A stretch of DNA of 41,392 nucleotides from Gammaproteobacteria bacterium (lineage in GTDB: Bacteria; Pseudomonadota; Gammaproteobacteria; Steroidobacterales; Woeseiaceae). The notes under the pieces were generated by a model. The model did not search any database and was not told the origin of the DNA. It saw nothing but the letters and a program-made list of their open reading frames with translations. The stretch lies in contig JAHEFG010000012.1 in assembly GCA_024640305.1 (NCBI GenBank), positions 1-41,392 on the forward strand, given 5' to 3'. This document shows positions 1 to 11,854 of the stretch, piece after piece (the first letter of the stretch is position 1; every line of letters begins with the position of its first letter). A program made the position numbers and the translations under genes.

Positions 1-1
1 C

Positions 2-146
2 GTCCACTTTTGGCCGTTAGCAGACTTTCATTTCACTGGAATATTGACTGATTGAGCGTCCGCTATCGATGAAAGCAGACGTTCAGTCAGGCACTGCCAA
101 AATCGCCAGGCTGAATGTCGGCTTCACCCCCGATAGCAGACATTCA
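2..146. repeat. Three tandem copies of a dispersed ~30 bp palindromic repeat
   Basis: Three related units lie at about 2-30, 57-86 and 114-146. Each has a left arm like GTCCGCTNT, a short variable centre and a right arm like AAAGCAGACNTTCA, so each can fold on itself. Unit starts are about 55 bp apart. Similar units recur at 1508-1586, 2190-2262, 33481-33621, 34718-34747 and 36391-36419, always outside or at the very end of genes. Similarity was judged by eye. Function is unknown; a REP-like intergenic repeat is the simplest reading. Confidence 0.6.
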
Positions 147-219
147 ACGCCCATAGGCGTCGGCGCATTAGCATGCCGCTGGATTGACAGCGCCGGGCCT
201 GGGGCACAGGCGCGGGATT

Positions 220-915
220 TCAGTCCGTGACGACCAGCCGGTAATCCATGTCCGCCCCGCCGGTGTCATCCGCCGCCACGGCAAGGTAATACAGTACGCC
301 CGCCGATGCCGACAAGGCAATGAAATGCTCGCCACCGTTCATTTCAGTGGATTCGAGCAACACCCCGTTCTGATCATAGAGTTCGAGGTGCAACTGGTTG
401 CCGGTCAGCCAGGGTTGCAGGCAGTCATTAGGGGCAGCACAGATATACAGCGTATAGCCACTGGTATCGAGAACCAGCGCCAGGTAGTCCGCGGTGTCGG
501 TAGTGTCGTTCAGCTTGCCGTCATAGAGCAGGCCGCTGCTGGCCGGGATGACAAAGGGGTTGGCTTCGGTGGCGTCGTCGTTCGGTTCAGTTTCATCCGC
601 AGAGCTAGTCGTCCACTCGCTGGCAATGAAATCGCTGGTTACGATGCCATTCTCGATATCGGTCGACACATCAGCCGCACAGGCCACTTCTTCGGTGCAT
701 TGCCCGGAGTACCAGGCCAATGCCAGCGCAATGCCGAAGGGATCCCAAGGACCGGAACCGCAGTTTGCCAGGGTGGTCTCAAAGCAGACCTCCGGCTCGG
801 GTTCGTCATCATCGCCGCCGCAGGAAGCCAGCAGCGCGCCGAAGGACAACAGCGAAAGCCAAGCAATGAATCGAAACGTCCAGCTGCTCGGATCATAAAT
901 CGAAGGTCCGCTCAT
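220..915 (-). CDS. Lipoprotein with a pre-peptidase C-terminal (PPC)-like domain
   Basis: 231-residue predicted lipoprotein of unknown role. I chose the ATG at 915 because GGGGAGG lies about 7 bp upstream; an in-frame ATG at 936 has no such site. The N-terminus has a hydrophobic stretch ending in the lipobox LLASC (Cys about residue 32), followed by a very acidic linker (GGDDDEPEPE), so it should be exported and lipidated. The second half begins ETEPNDDATEANP, the usual opening of PPC domains, and continues with the pattern of short strands ending in YLAVAADD...DYRLVV. PPC domains commonly accompany secreted enzymes, but no catalytic domain is present here. The first part, after the lipobox, contains several Cys residues and is not recognised. 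It is a single gene with no close partner. A long overlapping plus-strand frame (184-966) is judged a shadow. Confidence 0.75.
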   Translation of the reverse strand: MSGPSIYDPSSWTFRFIAWLSLLSFGALLASCGGDDDEPEPEVCFETTLANCGSGPWDPFGIALALAWYSGQCTEEVACAADVSTDIENGIVTSDFIASEWTTSSADETEPNDDATEANPFVIPASSGLLYDGKLNDTTDTADYLALVLDTSGYTLYICAAPNDCLQPWLTGNQLHLELYDQNGVLLESTEMNGGEHFIALSASAGVLYYLAVAADDTGGADMDYRLVVTD

Positions 916-936
916 CAGTCCGCCTCCCCAATGCAC

Positions 937-1663
937 ATAGCAACGGATACAGTAAAGGAAGGATAAAAGTCCTTTTTTAGCAAGTCCAGCAGTAATCCGT
1001 AGTGAATGACGCCCTATTGCAGCCCTTTAATCACCCTGGGCTTGTGCCTAACCCGGGGCACCCGACGACCTAATATTGCTGGGTTACGAGGGCTACTCGC
1101 ACTCAATCAAAGCCAATGTGCGGTTGCAAACCAAACAACTTGGCGAAGCTGAAGCGGGACGCACGATTTCGGAGCAATCATTCCGACGCGTGGCTGATAG
1201 TCTGCGGAGGACAAGGCCGATCGAGTAGCGGTCTGGATATTTAGTCTGGTCCCTGCCTGCTCAAGACGGGGGTCGAGATATCTGGTGACTTGAATTATCG
1301 TGCAATTGGCTATCTGCGTTCTTCAGGACTCCTCCCAGGATCCCTGTATGAACAGATCAAAAAAAGAGGCCTTGCTCTAAGTACGCACTGGGACCCTCCG
1401 ACCTTGCCCGACTACGGCAGGGTTCGCCCCAACGAATTTACCGGGGCTCAACGCCCTTGGCGATAATGTTATTCGGGGTGCCAGCCAGGCATCCGAAGCA
1501 GCTCGGTAACGTCCGCTTTATGCTCAAGAGCAGAACATTGGGGTAGTATCCGGGCGAACAGCCGTTTTTGACCCAAAGCAGGCGGCCGCATTTGGAGTAT
1601 TATCCTCCAATCCCGCTCGCCCCACTTTGCCTGAACGGCAATTCGGAATAGCCAGAAAAATTC
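937..1663. other. 727 bp region without an intact gene; possible decayed coding sequence and repeats
   Basis: No open frame here has a convincing start and ribosome-binding site. Two short plus-strand frames look protein-like: 1052-1228 (contains LLGYEGYSHSIKANVRLQ, ends at a TAG) and 1245-1466 (contains GDLNYRAIGYLRSSGLLPG, ends at a TAA). They are in different frames, which would fit a broken gene, but I recognise no family. Two copies of the dispersed palindromic repeat follow at 1508-1586. A small hairpin, TTGGAG/CTCCAA with a 7 nt loop, lies at 1592-1610, just before the next gene. Confidence 0.4.
1508..1586. repeat. Two tandem copies of the dispersed palindromic repeat
   Basis: Units at about 1508-1540 (left arm ACGTCCGCTTTATG, right arm AGAGCAGAACATTG) and 1559-1586 (GCCGTTTTTGACC, then CAAAGCAGGCGGC). 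The starts are about 51 bp apart, close to the spacing of the three copies at the window start. They are assigned by visual similarity only. Confidence 0.5.
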
Positions 1664-2188
1664 ATGAGCAACACTGACAACAAACACGAATCTTCTGCTG
1701 CACCATCAAGTACTAAGCTCGAGCGATGGGCGCTCTTTGCTGAAATTGCAGGTGCTGTTGCTGTAGTCCTGTCTGTTGGATATCTCGCCCTTCAAATCTC
1801 AGATAACAATAGGCTCCTGCGCAGCCAAGCCCATTACAACGCACTCGAGCTAACACAACGGCCGCTGGAAATAATGCTGGAAAGCGAGAACCTTGCAAGC
1901 GTAATGGTCAAGTGTGAGAGCGATCCCGAGGCCGTCGATCAAACTAGTTGGGCGCGTTGCAGCAATTATTATTTCATGCAGTTCAATGGCTGGGAGTATC
2001 TGTATTATCAGCACGATGACGAGTCTATTCCCTCTCAGCTTTGGCACGGCGCCGACGCCTACTTCAAACAACAGATACGAGCGAACCCCGGCTTTTCGCG
2101 TTTTTGGTCCCAATGGCAGATCGCTTTTGATGAGCCGTTTCGTTCGTATGTGGCTGCCGAATTTGCAGCTGCCCGAACCGAGCAGTAG
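1664..2188 (+). CDS. Hypothetical single-span membrane protein
   Basis: 174 residues with no function I recognise. A hydrophilic N-terminus of about 22 residues precedes one hydrophobic segment (about residues 24-46, containing AEIAGAVAVVLSVGYLALQI), and the rest is soluble and helix-rich with many aromatic residues (NYYFMQFNGWEYLYY). Small proteins of this shape, with one N-terminal membrane span and a helical domain, are frequent in marine gammaproteobacteria. That is a general impression, not a family assignment. The ATG is taken because the frame opens there directly before the membrane segment; no strong Shine-Dalgarno sequence is visible. It stands alone between repeat-containing intergenic regions, with repeat copies right after its stop, so it is probably monocistronic. 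Confidence 0.6.
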   Translation: MSNTDNKHESSAAPSSTKLERWALFAEIAGAVAVVLSVGYLALQISDNNRLLRSQAHYNALELTQRPLEIMLESENLASVMVKCESDPEAVDQTSWARCSNYYFMQFNGWEYLYYQHDDESIPSQLWHGADAYFKQQIRANPGFSRFWSQWQIAFDEPFRSYVAAEFAAARTEQ

Positions 2189-2189
2189 T

Positions 2190-2262
2190 GGCTGCTTCTG
2201 GCCGTAAGCAGCCTCTCATGGCGCCGTCGCTGATCGGCCACTATTGGTAAAAGCAGGCGCTC
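2190..2262. repeat. Two copies of the dispersed palindromic repeat
   Basis: A clear copy at 2190-2217 has GGCTGCTT and AAGCAGCC as perfect arms around CTGGCCGT. A second, weaker copy at about 2226-2262 contains TCGGCCACTATTGG followed by AAAAGCAGGCGCTC. The pair lies between the stop of the preceding plus-strand gene and the stop of the convergent minus-strand gene, so the hairpins could also act as a bidirectional mRNA end. No T-run follows. Confidence 0.5.
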
Positions 2263-2300
2263 GCAGAAATTTCGACAACGTAGCGAAAACGGGGTGTCAG

Positions 2301-3581
2301 CTAAAGAGGCAATTTCAGAATAATCGGATTGCTGAGCCCGTCCGGCAAATTGTTATTACGGTCAAAACTATTCCAGTGACTGTTTGCGACGAAGTAGAAA
2401 CTGTCACCAACTACTGTTCCGAGCGTCGGCTCATCAAACTCCGGTAAATTGCGCGCCAGTGTTCGACTGCCCGTAATCGACAATCCGTCATCAGACAACG
2501 CCATTGCAACGACCCGGTGTGGCCTTATTCCGTTTTGAATCGCGATCAGCTCGCTGCCATGGCGATACAGCCCATCAATTCCATAAGTACTAATCGCATC
2601 AGGCGACGTTACCCGCTCGACACGTCCGTCGGTGAGTCGAACGCGGTACAGCCCACCGACGTAGTCCGCAACGAACAGGTGATTGCCGCTCGCATCCAGC
2701 GCGAGCCCTTGCGGCGACACGAATGCGCCGGAATCAACAACAACTGAAAATTCCTTGTCTGATACAGAGTAGTGATACAACTGGCCGGTCAAACTGTCGG
2801 TGGTATAGATCGTATCGTCGTTGGCTATAATCAGATCGCCTAGAACCTGGCTATCTTCCGCAGCAGGTAACAGCGCATGTTGATCGATCTTGTTGGTCGC
2901 AAGGTTCAGTCGAAACAGGCCGGATCGACTCGGCTGATCATCCTCTGCCAGAATAAATTGCGGCACGCCCGCACTGGCAAACCACAATCCGCCCGCGCCG
3001 TCGAGACGCATGCCAAAGACGCTCCAGTGCCCGGCATCCCTTGCATCACTGAGTAACTCGATCTCTTTGCCGGCACGCAGGACACGACCATAGCGGATAC
3101 TACCGAGCAGCAACCGACCCTCATCATCGATGGCAATTCCTTCCGGAATAAAGTTGCGTGCGACAACGTTGAACGCGACGGTCGCCTCTCCCACCGGCTT
3201 GCCAATTTGTTTAACCCGCTCCTGATACGCCGGCCAATCATCATGGGTTTTGAGTGGCGCGAACTCATCCGTAGCGGCAACACCAAAATCAACAGCCATG
3301 TCGGCCAGGGAATTGAGAGTGTCTAACGCGCCGGCGCTTTCGCCGCCCAGCATTTGCGCATAGGCGAGATTGAACAGTGCGCCGGGATAGTTTGGTCTTG
3401 CCAGCAGCGCTTTTCTTGCAGCGCTTTGCATCGTCTCAAAATCCTGTGCCTGATACGCGGCGATGAGCTCCGCTCGCGCATCACCATATGCATCCGCAAG
3501 TGCGTTATGACTACAACAGAAAACAAGAAAAAACGAGAGCAGGGGTAGTTGTCTAGGCAACGTCTTCAGCATTTGGGTCAT
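2301..3581 (-). CDS. Exported TPR plus SMP-30/NHL-like beta-propeller protein
   Basis: About 426 residues from the ATG at 3581; an ATG at 3572 is also possible, and both lie inside the end of metH. A signal peptide is visible ([18 protein letters not shown]), so the protein should be periplasmic. Residues about 30-110 form helical TPR-like repeats ([18 protein letters not shown], then [12 protein letters not shown]). The rest resembles an SMP-30/gluconolactonase or NHL six-bladed propeller, with recurring blade motifs such as [15 protein letters not shown] and [18 protein letters not shown]. Propellers of this type are lactonases, esterases or binding modules; no specific substrate can be read from the sequence. 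It is the last gene of the regulator-metF-metH transcript and overlaps metH by 29 bp, so it is probably translationally coupled. A link to methionine metabolism is not obvious. Confidence 0.75.
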   Translation of the reverse strand: MTQMLKTLPRQLPLLSFFLVFCCSHNALADAYGDARAELIAAYQAQDFETMQSAARKALLARPNYPGALFNLAYAQMLGGESAGALDTLNSLADMAVDFGVAATDEFAPLKTHDDWPAYQERVKQIGKPVGEATVAFNVVARNFIPEGIAIDDEGRLLLGSIRYGRVLRAGKEIELLSDARDAGHWSVFGMRLDGAGGLWFASAGVPQFILAEDDQPSRSGLFRLNLATNKIDQHALLPAAEDSQVLGDLIIANDDTIYTTDSLTGQLYHYSVSDKEFSVVVDSGAFVSPQGLALDASGNHLFVADYVGGLYRVRLTDGRVERVTSPDAISTYGIDGLYRHGSELIAIQNGIRPHRVVAMALSDDGLSITGSRTLARNLPEFDEPTLGTVVGDSFYFVANSHWNSFDRNNNLPDGLSNPIILKLPL

Positions 3582-6500
3582 ATCCAAGGTTCGGCGCAAG
3601 CCATCTTTCTGCTTCGACCACGCTCATGCCTTTGCGTTCCGCGTAAGACAAGAGCTGATCACGATCGATCTTGCCGACGGGGAAGTATCGCGCGTCGGGA
3701 TGTGAGAAATAGAAGCCGCTAACAGCCGCGGTCGGAAACATCGCGTATGAATCTGTCAGGCTCAGGCCAATGCTTGCTTCAACGTCCAATAACTCCCACA
3801 GCTTCGCTTTCTCGGTGTGATCCGGACACGCCGGATAACCGGGCGCTGGACGAATTCCGACGTATTTTTCAGCAATGAGATCGTTGTTCGATAACTTTTC
3901 ATCGGCCGCATAAGCCCAATATTCGCGCCGAATTAGCTCGTGCAGGTACTCCGCGCTGGCCTCGGCGAGCCGATCTGCCAGCGCCTTAAGGATGATCGCG
4001 CTGTAATCGTCGTGGTCTTTCTCGAAGCGCTCGACATGCTCGTCAATTCCGATGCCTGCAGTAACCGCGAAGGCACCCAGGTAATCGCGCCGATTGGTGT
4101 TCGCCGGCGCGACGAAGTCGGACAGGCAATACTGCGCCTGCCCCGCCGCTTTCGAGCGCTGCTGTCGTAAGTGGCACAACCTCATAAATGTCTGCTCACG
4201 GTTATCGTCCGTATACAGGATCAGGTCGTCATGATCTTCACTGTGTGCGGGGAAGAAGCCGAACACCGCTCTTGCCTGCAACCACTGTTCGTCGATTATC
4301 TGTTGCAGCATCTTCAATGCATCGTGATGCAATGCAGTTGCTGCTTTGCCAACATGATCGTCAGTCAGAATGGCCGGATATTTGCCGTGAAACTCCCAGG
4401 CGTTAAAGAACGGCATCCAATCGATGTACTGGCTCAGTACCGATAAGTCGATGTCGTCAATTACCTGCTTGCCTAATAACGACGGCACCGGTGGTGCGTA
4501 GTCGTTCCAGTCGCACTGAAACTTTCGCTCACGCGCCGCGGCCAGAGATAGCTGTGGCGACAGTCGACTCTTTTTCGCGTGCCGTTCGCGGCGACTCGCA
4601 TTGTCCCGCCTTGTCTTGTCCACTATCTCGGCGCGCGTGTCCGCCTCAACAAGAGCTTGCGCAACGCCGACCGAACGCGAGGCATCCTTCACGTAGATTA
4701 CCGGGCCTTCATAATGCGGCTCAATTTTTACGGCCGTGTGCGCCGGTGACGTTGTTGCGCCACCGATCAACAGTGGCAAATCGAAATCAAGTCGTTGCAT
4801 CTCCCTGGCGACGTGCACCATTTCATCCAGCGACGGGGTAATCAGGCCTGACAGGCCGATAATTTGTGCGTCTTCGCGCCGGGCTGCTTCGAGTATTTTT
4901 TCGCAGGACACCATTACACCGAGATCGATAACTTCGAAATTATTACACTGCAACACCACGCCGACGATGTTCTTGCCGATATCGTGAACGTCACCCTTTA
5001 CTGTCGCGAGCACGATTTTGCCGTTCGAAGAAACCCCACCACCTTTTTCTTCTTCAATGAACGGCACAAGATGCCCGACGGCTTTTTTCATGACACGCGC
5101 TGACTTTACAACCTGCGGCAGGAACATCTTGCCCTCGCCGAACAAGTCACCGACGACATTCATACCGGACATGAGCGGCCCTTCGATAACATCCAGCGGC
5201 CGATCTGTATTCAGACGAGCCTCTTCAGTATCTTCTATGACGAACTCGTCGATGCCGTTGACAAGGGCGTGTTCCAGACGCTTGTCGACCGGACCCTGAC
5301 GCCAGGAAAGGTCTTGTGCTTTAGCCTTCACGCCCGACGCCTGACCTTTGTAGTTTTCTGCGACCTCGAGCATGCGCTCGGTGGAATCCTCACGACGATT
5401 CAACACCACATCCTCAACGGCATCACGCAGGTCGGTCGGCAAATCAGCGTAAATCGCGAGCTGCCCGGCGTTGACGATACCCATGTCCATACCTGCCCGA
5501 ATGGCATGGAAAAGGAACACCGAGTGAATAGCCTCGCGCACAACATTGTTGCCGCGGAATGAAAACGACACGTTGCTCACACCACCACTCACTAGCGCGC
5601 CGGGCAATTCTGCCTTTATTTGCCGCGTTGCTTCGATGAAATCGAAACCGTAGCTCGCGTGTTCCTCAATGCCAGTGGCAACCGCAAAAATGTTCGGGTC
5701 GAAAATTATGTCGGTCGGGTCGAAGCCAACCTGGTTAACCAGGATCTCGTAAGAGCGCTTGCAGATACTGACTTTGCGGTCGACCGTGTCCGCCTGGCCG
5801 TGCTCATCGAACGCCATAACGATCACGGCCGCACCGTAGGCGCGCACGAGTTTCGCCTGCTCGATAAATTGCTCCTCGCCTTCTTTTAGGCTGATCGAAT
5901 TCACTACCGCCTTGCCCTGGACGCACTGCAGCCCGGCTTCGATGACCGACCACTTGGAGGAATCGATCATGATGGGCAGGCGCGCAACGTCGGGCTCAGT
6001 CGCAATCAGGTCGAGGAAAGTCACCATCGCCTTCTCGGAGTCGAGCATGCCCTCGTCCATATTCACATCGATAATTTGCGCGCCGTTGTCGACCTGGTTG
6101 CGAGCAACCTGAACGGCGGCAGCGTAGTCATCCGCTTCGATCAGGCGTCGAAATATCGCCGAGCCAGTGACGTTGCAGCGCTCGCCCACATTAACGAACA
6201 AATCATCTGGCCCGATATTCAGCGGCTCGAGCCCTGACAAGCGGCAGCGTTGCTCTACTGTCGGCACAGCGCGAGGCGCCTGCCGGCTGGTGGCTTTGCG
6301 AAGCGCGCGGATATGCTCGGGACGGGTGCCGCAACAACCGCCAACCATGTTCACCAGCCCGCTGCTCACGAACTCGCCAACAACCTCGGCCATTGCCTCC
6401 GGCGATTCGTCATACTCGCCAAATTCGTTGGGCAAGCCGGCATTCGGATGTGCGCTCACACGCGTGTTGGCGACACGCGATAACTCGGCGACGTAAGGGC

Positions 6501-7266
6501 GCAGGTCTTTTGCCCCCAGCGCACAGTTAAGTCCGATCATGAACGGGTCAGCATGGCGCACCGAATTCCAGAACGCTTCGCTCGTCTGGCCGGATAAAGT
6601 ACGACCCGATGCATCGGTAATTGTGCCCGATATCATCACCGGCAAAGTCACTCCGCTGGCAGCGAAGCAACGCTTGATAGCGAAGATCGCCGCCTTCGCA
6701 TTGAGGGTGTCGAAAATCGTCTCGACCATCAAAAAGTCTGCGCCACCTTCAATAAGCGCGTTAGCTGCTGCCTCATAGGTTTGCACCAGCTCTACAAAAC
6801 GAATATTGCGAAAGCCCGGGTCATTTACATCCGGTGAAATCGACGCCGTCCGGTTGGTCGGGCCAAGAACTCCCGCAACGTAACGTGGGCTGCCTGCCTT
6901 CGCCGCATATTCATCAGCACATATTCGTGCCAACCTAGCCGCCGTAAGATTGAGTTCCGGCACCAGCGCTTCCATGCCGTAGTCGCCCATTGACGGCGCA
7001 TTGGAATTGAACGTGTTGGTTTCAATTATGTCGGCGCCCGCGTCCAGGAACTGGCGGTGGATGTCCTGGATGACGTGCGGTCGTGTAATAGACAGCAAGT
7101 CGTTATTACCTTTCAGATCGTGATGCCAATCCGCGAAACGAGCGCCGCGGAAATCATCCTCATCGAGCGAGAAGCCCTGAATCATCGTACCCATGGCGCC
7201 GTCGAGCAGCAGAATGCGCGACTCGAGAGACAGCAGCAGTGATTCAATACGTTGCGTGCGATCCAT
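3553..7266 (-). CDS. metH: Cobalamin-dependent methionine synthase
   Basis: Transfers the methyl group of 5-methyltetrahydrofolate to homocysteine through methylcobalamin, in the cytoplasm. At 1237 residues it is close to E. coli MetH (1227). All modules are present in order: the homocysteine/zinc domain ([14 protein letters not shown], then [10 protein letters not shown] with Cys about 311-312), the pterin domain ([13 protein letters not shown]), the cobalamin cap and Rossmann domain with the B12-binding motif GDVHDIG (His about 761), and the C-terminal reactivation domain with the SAM-binding motif [13 protein letters not shown] chose the ATG at 7266 because GAGGA lies about 8 bp upstream; a longer in-frame start at 7308 would run into metF. 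It begins 10 bp after the metF stop, so both folate steps are on one mRNA. The SahR-like regulator at the head of this operon is the expected controller. Confidence 0.98.
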   Translation of the reverse strand: MDRTQRIESLLLSLESRILLLDGAMGTMIQGFSLDEDDFRGARFADWHHDLKGNNDLLSITRPHVIQDIHRQFLDAGADIIETNTFNSNAPSMGDYGMEALVPELNLTAARLARICADEYAAKAGSPRYVAGVLGPTNRTASISPDVNDPGFRNIRFVELVQTYEAAANALIEGGADFLMVETIFDTLNAKAAIFAIKRCFAASGVTLPVMISGTITDASGRTLSGQTSEAFWNSVRHADPFMIGLNCALGAKDLRPYVAELSRVANTRVSAHPNAGLPNEFGEYDESPEAMAEVVGEFVSSGLVNMVGGCCGTRPEHIRALRKATSRQAPRAVPTVEQRCRLSGLEPLNIGPDDLFVNVGERCNVTGSAIFRRLIEADDYAAAVQVARNQVDNGAQIIDVNMDEGMLDSEKAMVTFLDLIATEPDVARLPIMIDSSKWSVIEAGLQCVQGKAVVNSISLKEGEEQFIEQAKLVRAYGAAVIVMAFDEHGQADTVDRKVSICKRSYEILVNQVGFDPTDIIFDPNIFAVATGIEEHASYGFDFIEATRQIKAELPGALVSGGVSNVSFSFRGNNVVREAIHSVFLFHAIRAGMDMGIVNAGQLAIYADLPTDLRDAVEDVVLNRREDSTERMLEVAENYKGQASGVKAKAQDLSWRQGPVDKRLEHALVNGIDEFVIEDTEEARLNTDRPLDVIEGPLMSGMNVVGDLFGEGKMFLPQVVKSARVMKKAVGHLVPFIEEEKGGGVSSNGKIVLATVKGDVHDIGKNIVGVVLQCNNFEVIDLGVMVSCEKILEAARREDAQIIGLSGLITPSLDEMVHVAREMQRLDFDLPLLIGGATTSPAHTAVKIEPHYEGPVIYVKDASRSVGVAQALVEADTRAEIVDKTRRDNASRRERHAKKSRLSPQLSLAAARERKFQCDWNDYAPPVPSLLGKQVIDDIDLSVLSQYIDWMPFFNAWEFHGKYPAILTDDHVGKAATALHHDALKMLQQIIDEQWLQARAVFGFFPAHSEDHDDLILYTDDNREQTFMRLCHLRQQRSKAAGQAQYCLSDFVAPANTNRRDYLGAFAVTAGIGIDEHVERFEKDHDDYSAIILKALADRLAEASAEYLHELIRREYWAYAADEKLSNNDLIAEKYVGIRPAPGYPACPDHTEKAKLWELLDVEASIGLSLTDSYAMFPTAAVSGFYFSHPDARYFPVGKIDRDQLLSYAERKGMSVVEAERWLAPNLGYDPNAEDVA

Positions 7267-7276
7267 CAGCGCGTCC

Positions 7277-9048
<1,772 letters not shown>

Positions 9049-9058
9049 ATTAATAAAT

Positions 9059-9078
9059 ATATAAAGATATACTTATAT
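9059..9078 (-). promoter_or_regulatory. Candidate SahR-type operator (20 bp palindrome)
   Basis: The plus-strand sequence ATATAAAGATATACTTATAT is an inverted repeat with 8 of 10 base pairs matching. It sits in an AT-rich stretch 10 bp upstream of the regulator's ATG, where it would cover the promoter or the ribosome-binding region. From memory, the SahR consensus in proteobacteria has the same ATAAAGAT core; this was not checked against a database. Confidence 0.6.
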
Positions 9079-9110
9079 TTACGGCCAAACAGAATAACAC
9101 ATTGGGACTC

Positions 9111-9130
9111 GCGCAGCACACAGGCTGCGC
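9111..9130 (-). terminator. Possible terminator hairpin after asnA
   Basis: GCGCAGC and GCTGCGC form a perfect 7 bp stem with a 6 nt loop, 20 bp beyond the asnA stop and before the methionine operon on the same strand. On the minus strand the stem is followed by a T-rich but interrupted tract (TGTTATTCTGTTT) some bases later, so termination strength is uncertain. Confidence 0.4.
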
Positions 9131-9149
9131 CGGCGATGCAGGCGCGCTT

Positions 9150-10277
9150 CTACTTCAACACGAAGATGTTGTGCTTCTCACACACCTCGTGCAGCTGTTT
9201 GGGCCATACGGTCGTGCTCACTTCACCGAGATGCGCTTTTCTGAGCAGCAACATCTGCACCCGCGACTGCCCTATACCACCACCTATCGACAACGGGATC
9301 TCGTCGTTCAGGATCATCTGGTGATACGGCTGTGATAACTCGTCCTCTCGCTCGGCGATCTTCATCTGCTCCTCGAGCGTCTCGGGCGTGACCCGGATAC
9401 CCATCGAGGTTAGCTCGTGCCGCCTCTTGGTAACGTGGTTATAGACGAGGATGTCGCCGTTGAGGCCGTGCATCAGTTTGCCGTCTTTCTCGATAGTCGG
9501 TGTTACCCAGTCATCGTAATCGGCTGCGCGCATTTCATGGGGATAGCCGTCCTCCAGGACCCAGCCTATGCCGTAGATAAACACGGCGCCGTACTCCTCG
9601 ACGATCTTCGTTTCACGCTCTTTCCTGGGAAGATCCGGATATTTCGCCAGAATCTCCTCAGCGTGGATGAAGTGCAGTTCCTCTGGAAGCCGCGGGAACC
9701 TGGAGTCCTGCAGCTCAGGATACATGTCCATGACCATGTTCTCGGCGCCCGTGATGACTTTCCAGATCTTCCTGACGACCTGGGTCAGGTACTCGAGGTT
9801 CCTGTCCTCAGCCGTAATGACCTGCTCCCAGTCCCATTGGTCCACGTAGCTGCTGTGATCGTGGTCGAGGAAGTAGTCTTTTCTCACGGCTCGCATGTCC
9901 GTGTTGATGCCCTCATGCAAGTCGCAGTCGAACTGTTTGAGCGCCCACCGTTTCCACTTGGTGGCCGCCTGCACGATGGAAGCGTGCACAGGCTCGTCAA
10001 TACCAAGACCACAGTTGAACTCGACAGGGGTTCTCGAACCGTCCCGGTCGAGCATGTCGTTCATCCCGGAGGCCACTTCGACAATCAGCGGCACCTGTAC
10101 AAGCATCAGGTTCAGCTCTTTCGCAAGCCCTTTCTCGATGTATTCCTTCACAGCGTAGATAGCCTGCTGCGTCCGTTTCTTGTCGAGCAATGATTCGTAA
10201 TTTCCCGGCAGGACCCTGTCGACTTCCTCGTAGGTGCTAATGCCCGGTCCAGCCAGTTGCGATGCCTTGTCCAACAT
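9150..10277 (-). CDS. asnA: Aspartate-ammonia ligase (AsnA-type asparagine synthetase)
   Basis: Makes asparagine from aspartate, ammonia and ATP in the cytoplasm. It is built on a class II aminoacyl-tRNA-synthetase fold. At 375 residues it is longer than E. coli AsnA (330), with an extended N-terminus. Conserved stretches are KWKRWALKQF, SSYVDQWDWEQV, HFIHAEEILAKYPDL, the catalytic-region segments GAVFIYGIG and MRAADYDDW, GLNGDILVYN, ELTSMGIRV and the class II motif 3-like GGGIGQSRVQMLLL. The start at 10277 is fixed by GGAGG about 8 bp upstream. It lies 137 bp downstream of gatB on the same strand, so it could share that transcript or have its own promoter. The Shine-Dalgarno sequence is inside a perfect inverted repeat (separate entry). 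Pairing free asparagine synthesis with the tRNA-dependent amidation genes is notable. Confidence 0.93.
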   Translation of the reverse strand: MLDKASQLAGPGISTYEEVDRVLPGNYESLLDKKRTQQAIYAVKEYIEKGLAKELNLMLVQVPLIVEVASGMNDMLDRDGSRTPVEFNCGLGIDEPVHASIVQAATKWKRWALKQFDCDLHEGINTDMRAVRKDYFLDHDHSSYVDQWDWEQVITAEDRNLEYLTQVVRKIWKVITGAENMVMDMYPELQDSRFPRLPEELHFIHAEEILAKYPDLPRKERETKIVEEYGAVFIYGIGWVLEDGYPHEMRAADYDDWVTPTIEKDGKLMHGLNGDILVYNHVTKRRHELTSMGIRVTPETLEEQMKIAEREDELSQPYHQMILNDEIPLSIGGGIGQSRVQMLLLRKAHLGEVSTTVWPKQLHEVCEKHNIFVLK

Positions 10278-10283
10278 TGTTCT

Positions 10284-10302
10284 ACCTCCGGCCTGTGGAG
10301 GT
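10284..10302 (-). promoter_or_regulatory. Hairpin that would mask the asnA ribosome-binding site
   Basis: On the mRNA strand, ACCTCC and GGAGGT form a perfect 6 bp inverted repeat around a 7 nt loop (ACAGGCC). The right arm is exactly the Shine-Dalgarno sequence of asnA, 7 bp before its ATG. If it folds, translation initiation would be reduced. The signal that opens it, if any, is not visible. Confidence 0.5.
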
Positions 10303-10414
10303 TTATTTAAGGCTTCGCAGACCGCTATGGCTATCGTGGAAACTAGCACCTCTAATCAGGACGTCGCACGACCTGTTCCCGCTGTCCGAAACAGCACACA
10401 GCCGTCTAACGATG

Positions 10415-11850
<1,436 letters not shown>

Positions 11851-11854
<4 letters not shown>

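Noticed and set aside
2..146. CRISPR array
   Set aside because: The three repeats are diverged palindromes with unequal spacing and no cas genes nearby. They fit an intergenic repeat family better.
184..966. 260-residue plus-strand frame at the window start
   Set aside because: It lies exactly opposite the lipoprotein gene, which has a ribosome-binding site, a lipobox and a PPC-like domain. The plus-strand product has no recognisable features.
9417..10193. 258-residue plus-strand frame opposite asnA
   Set aside because: Shadow of asnA; no domain and no ribosome-binding site.
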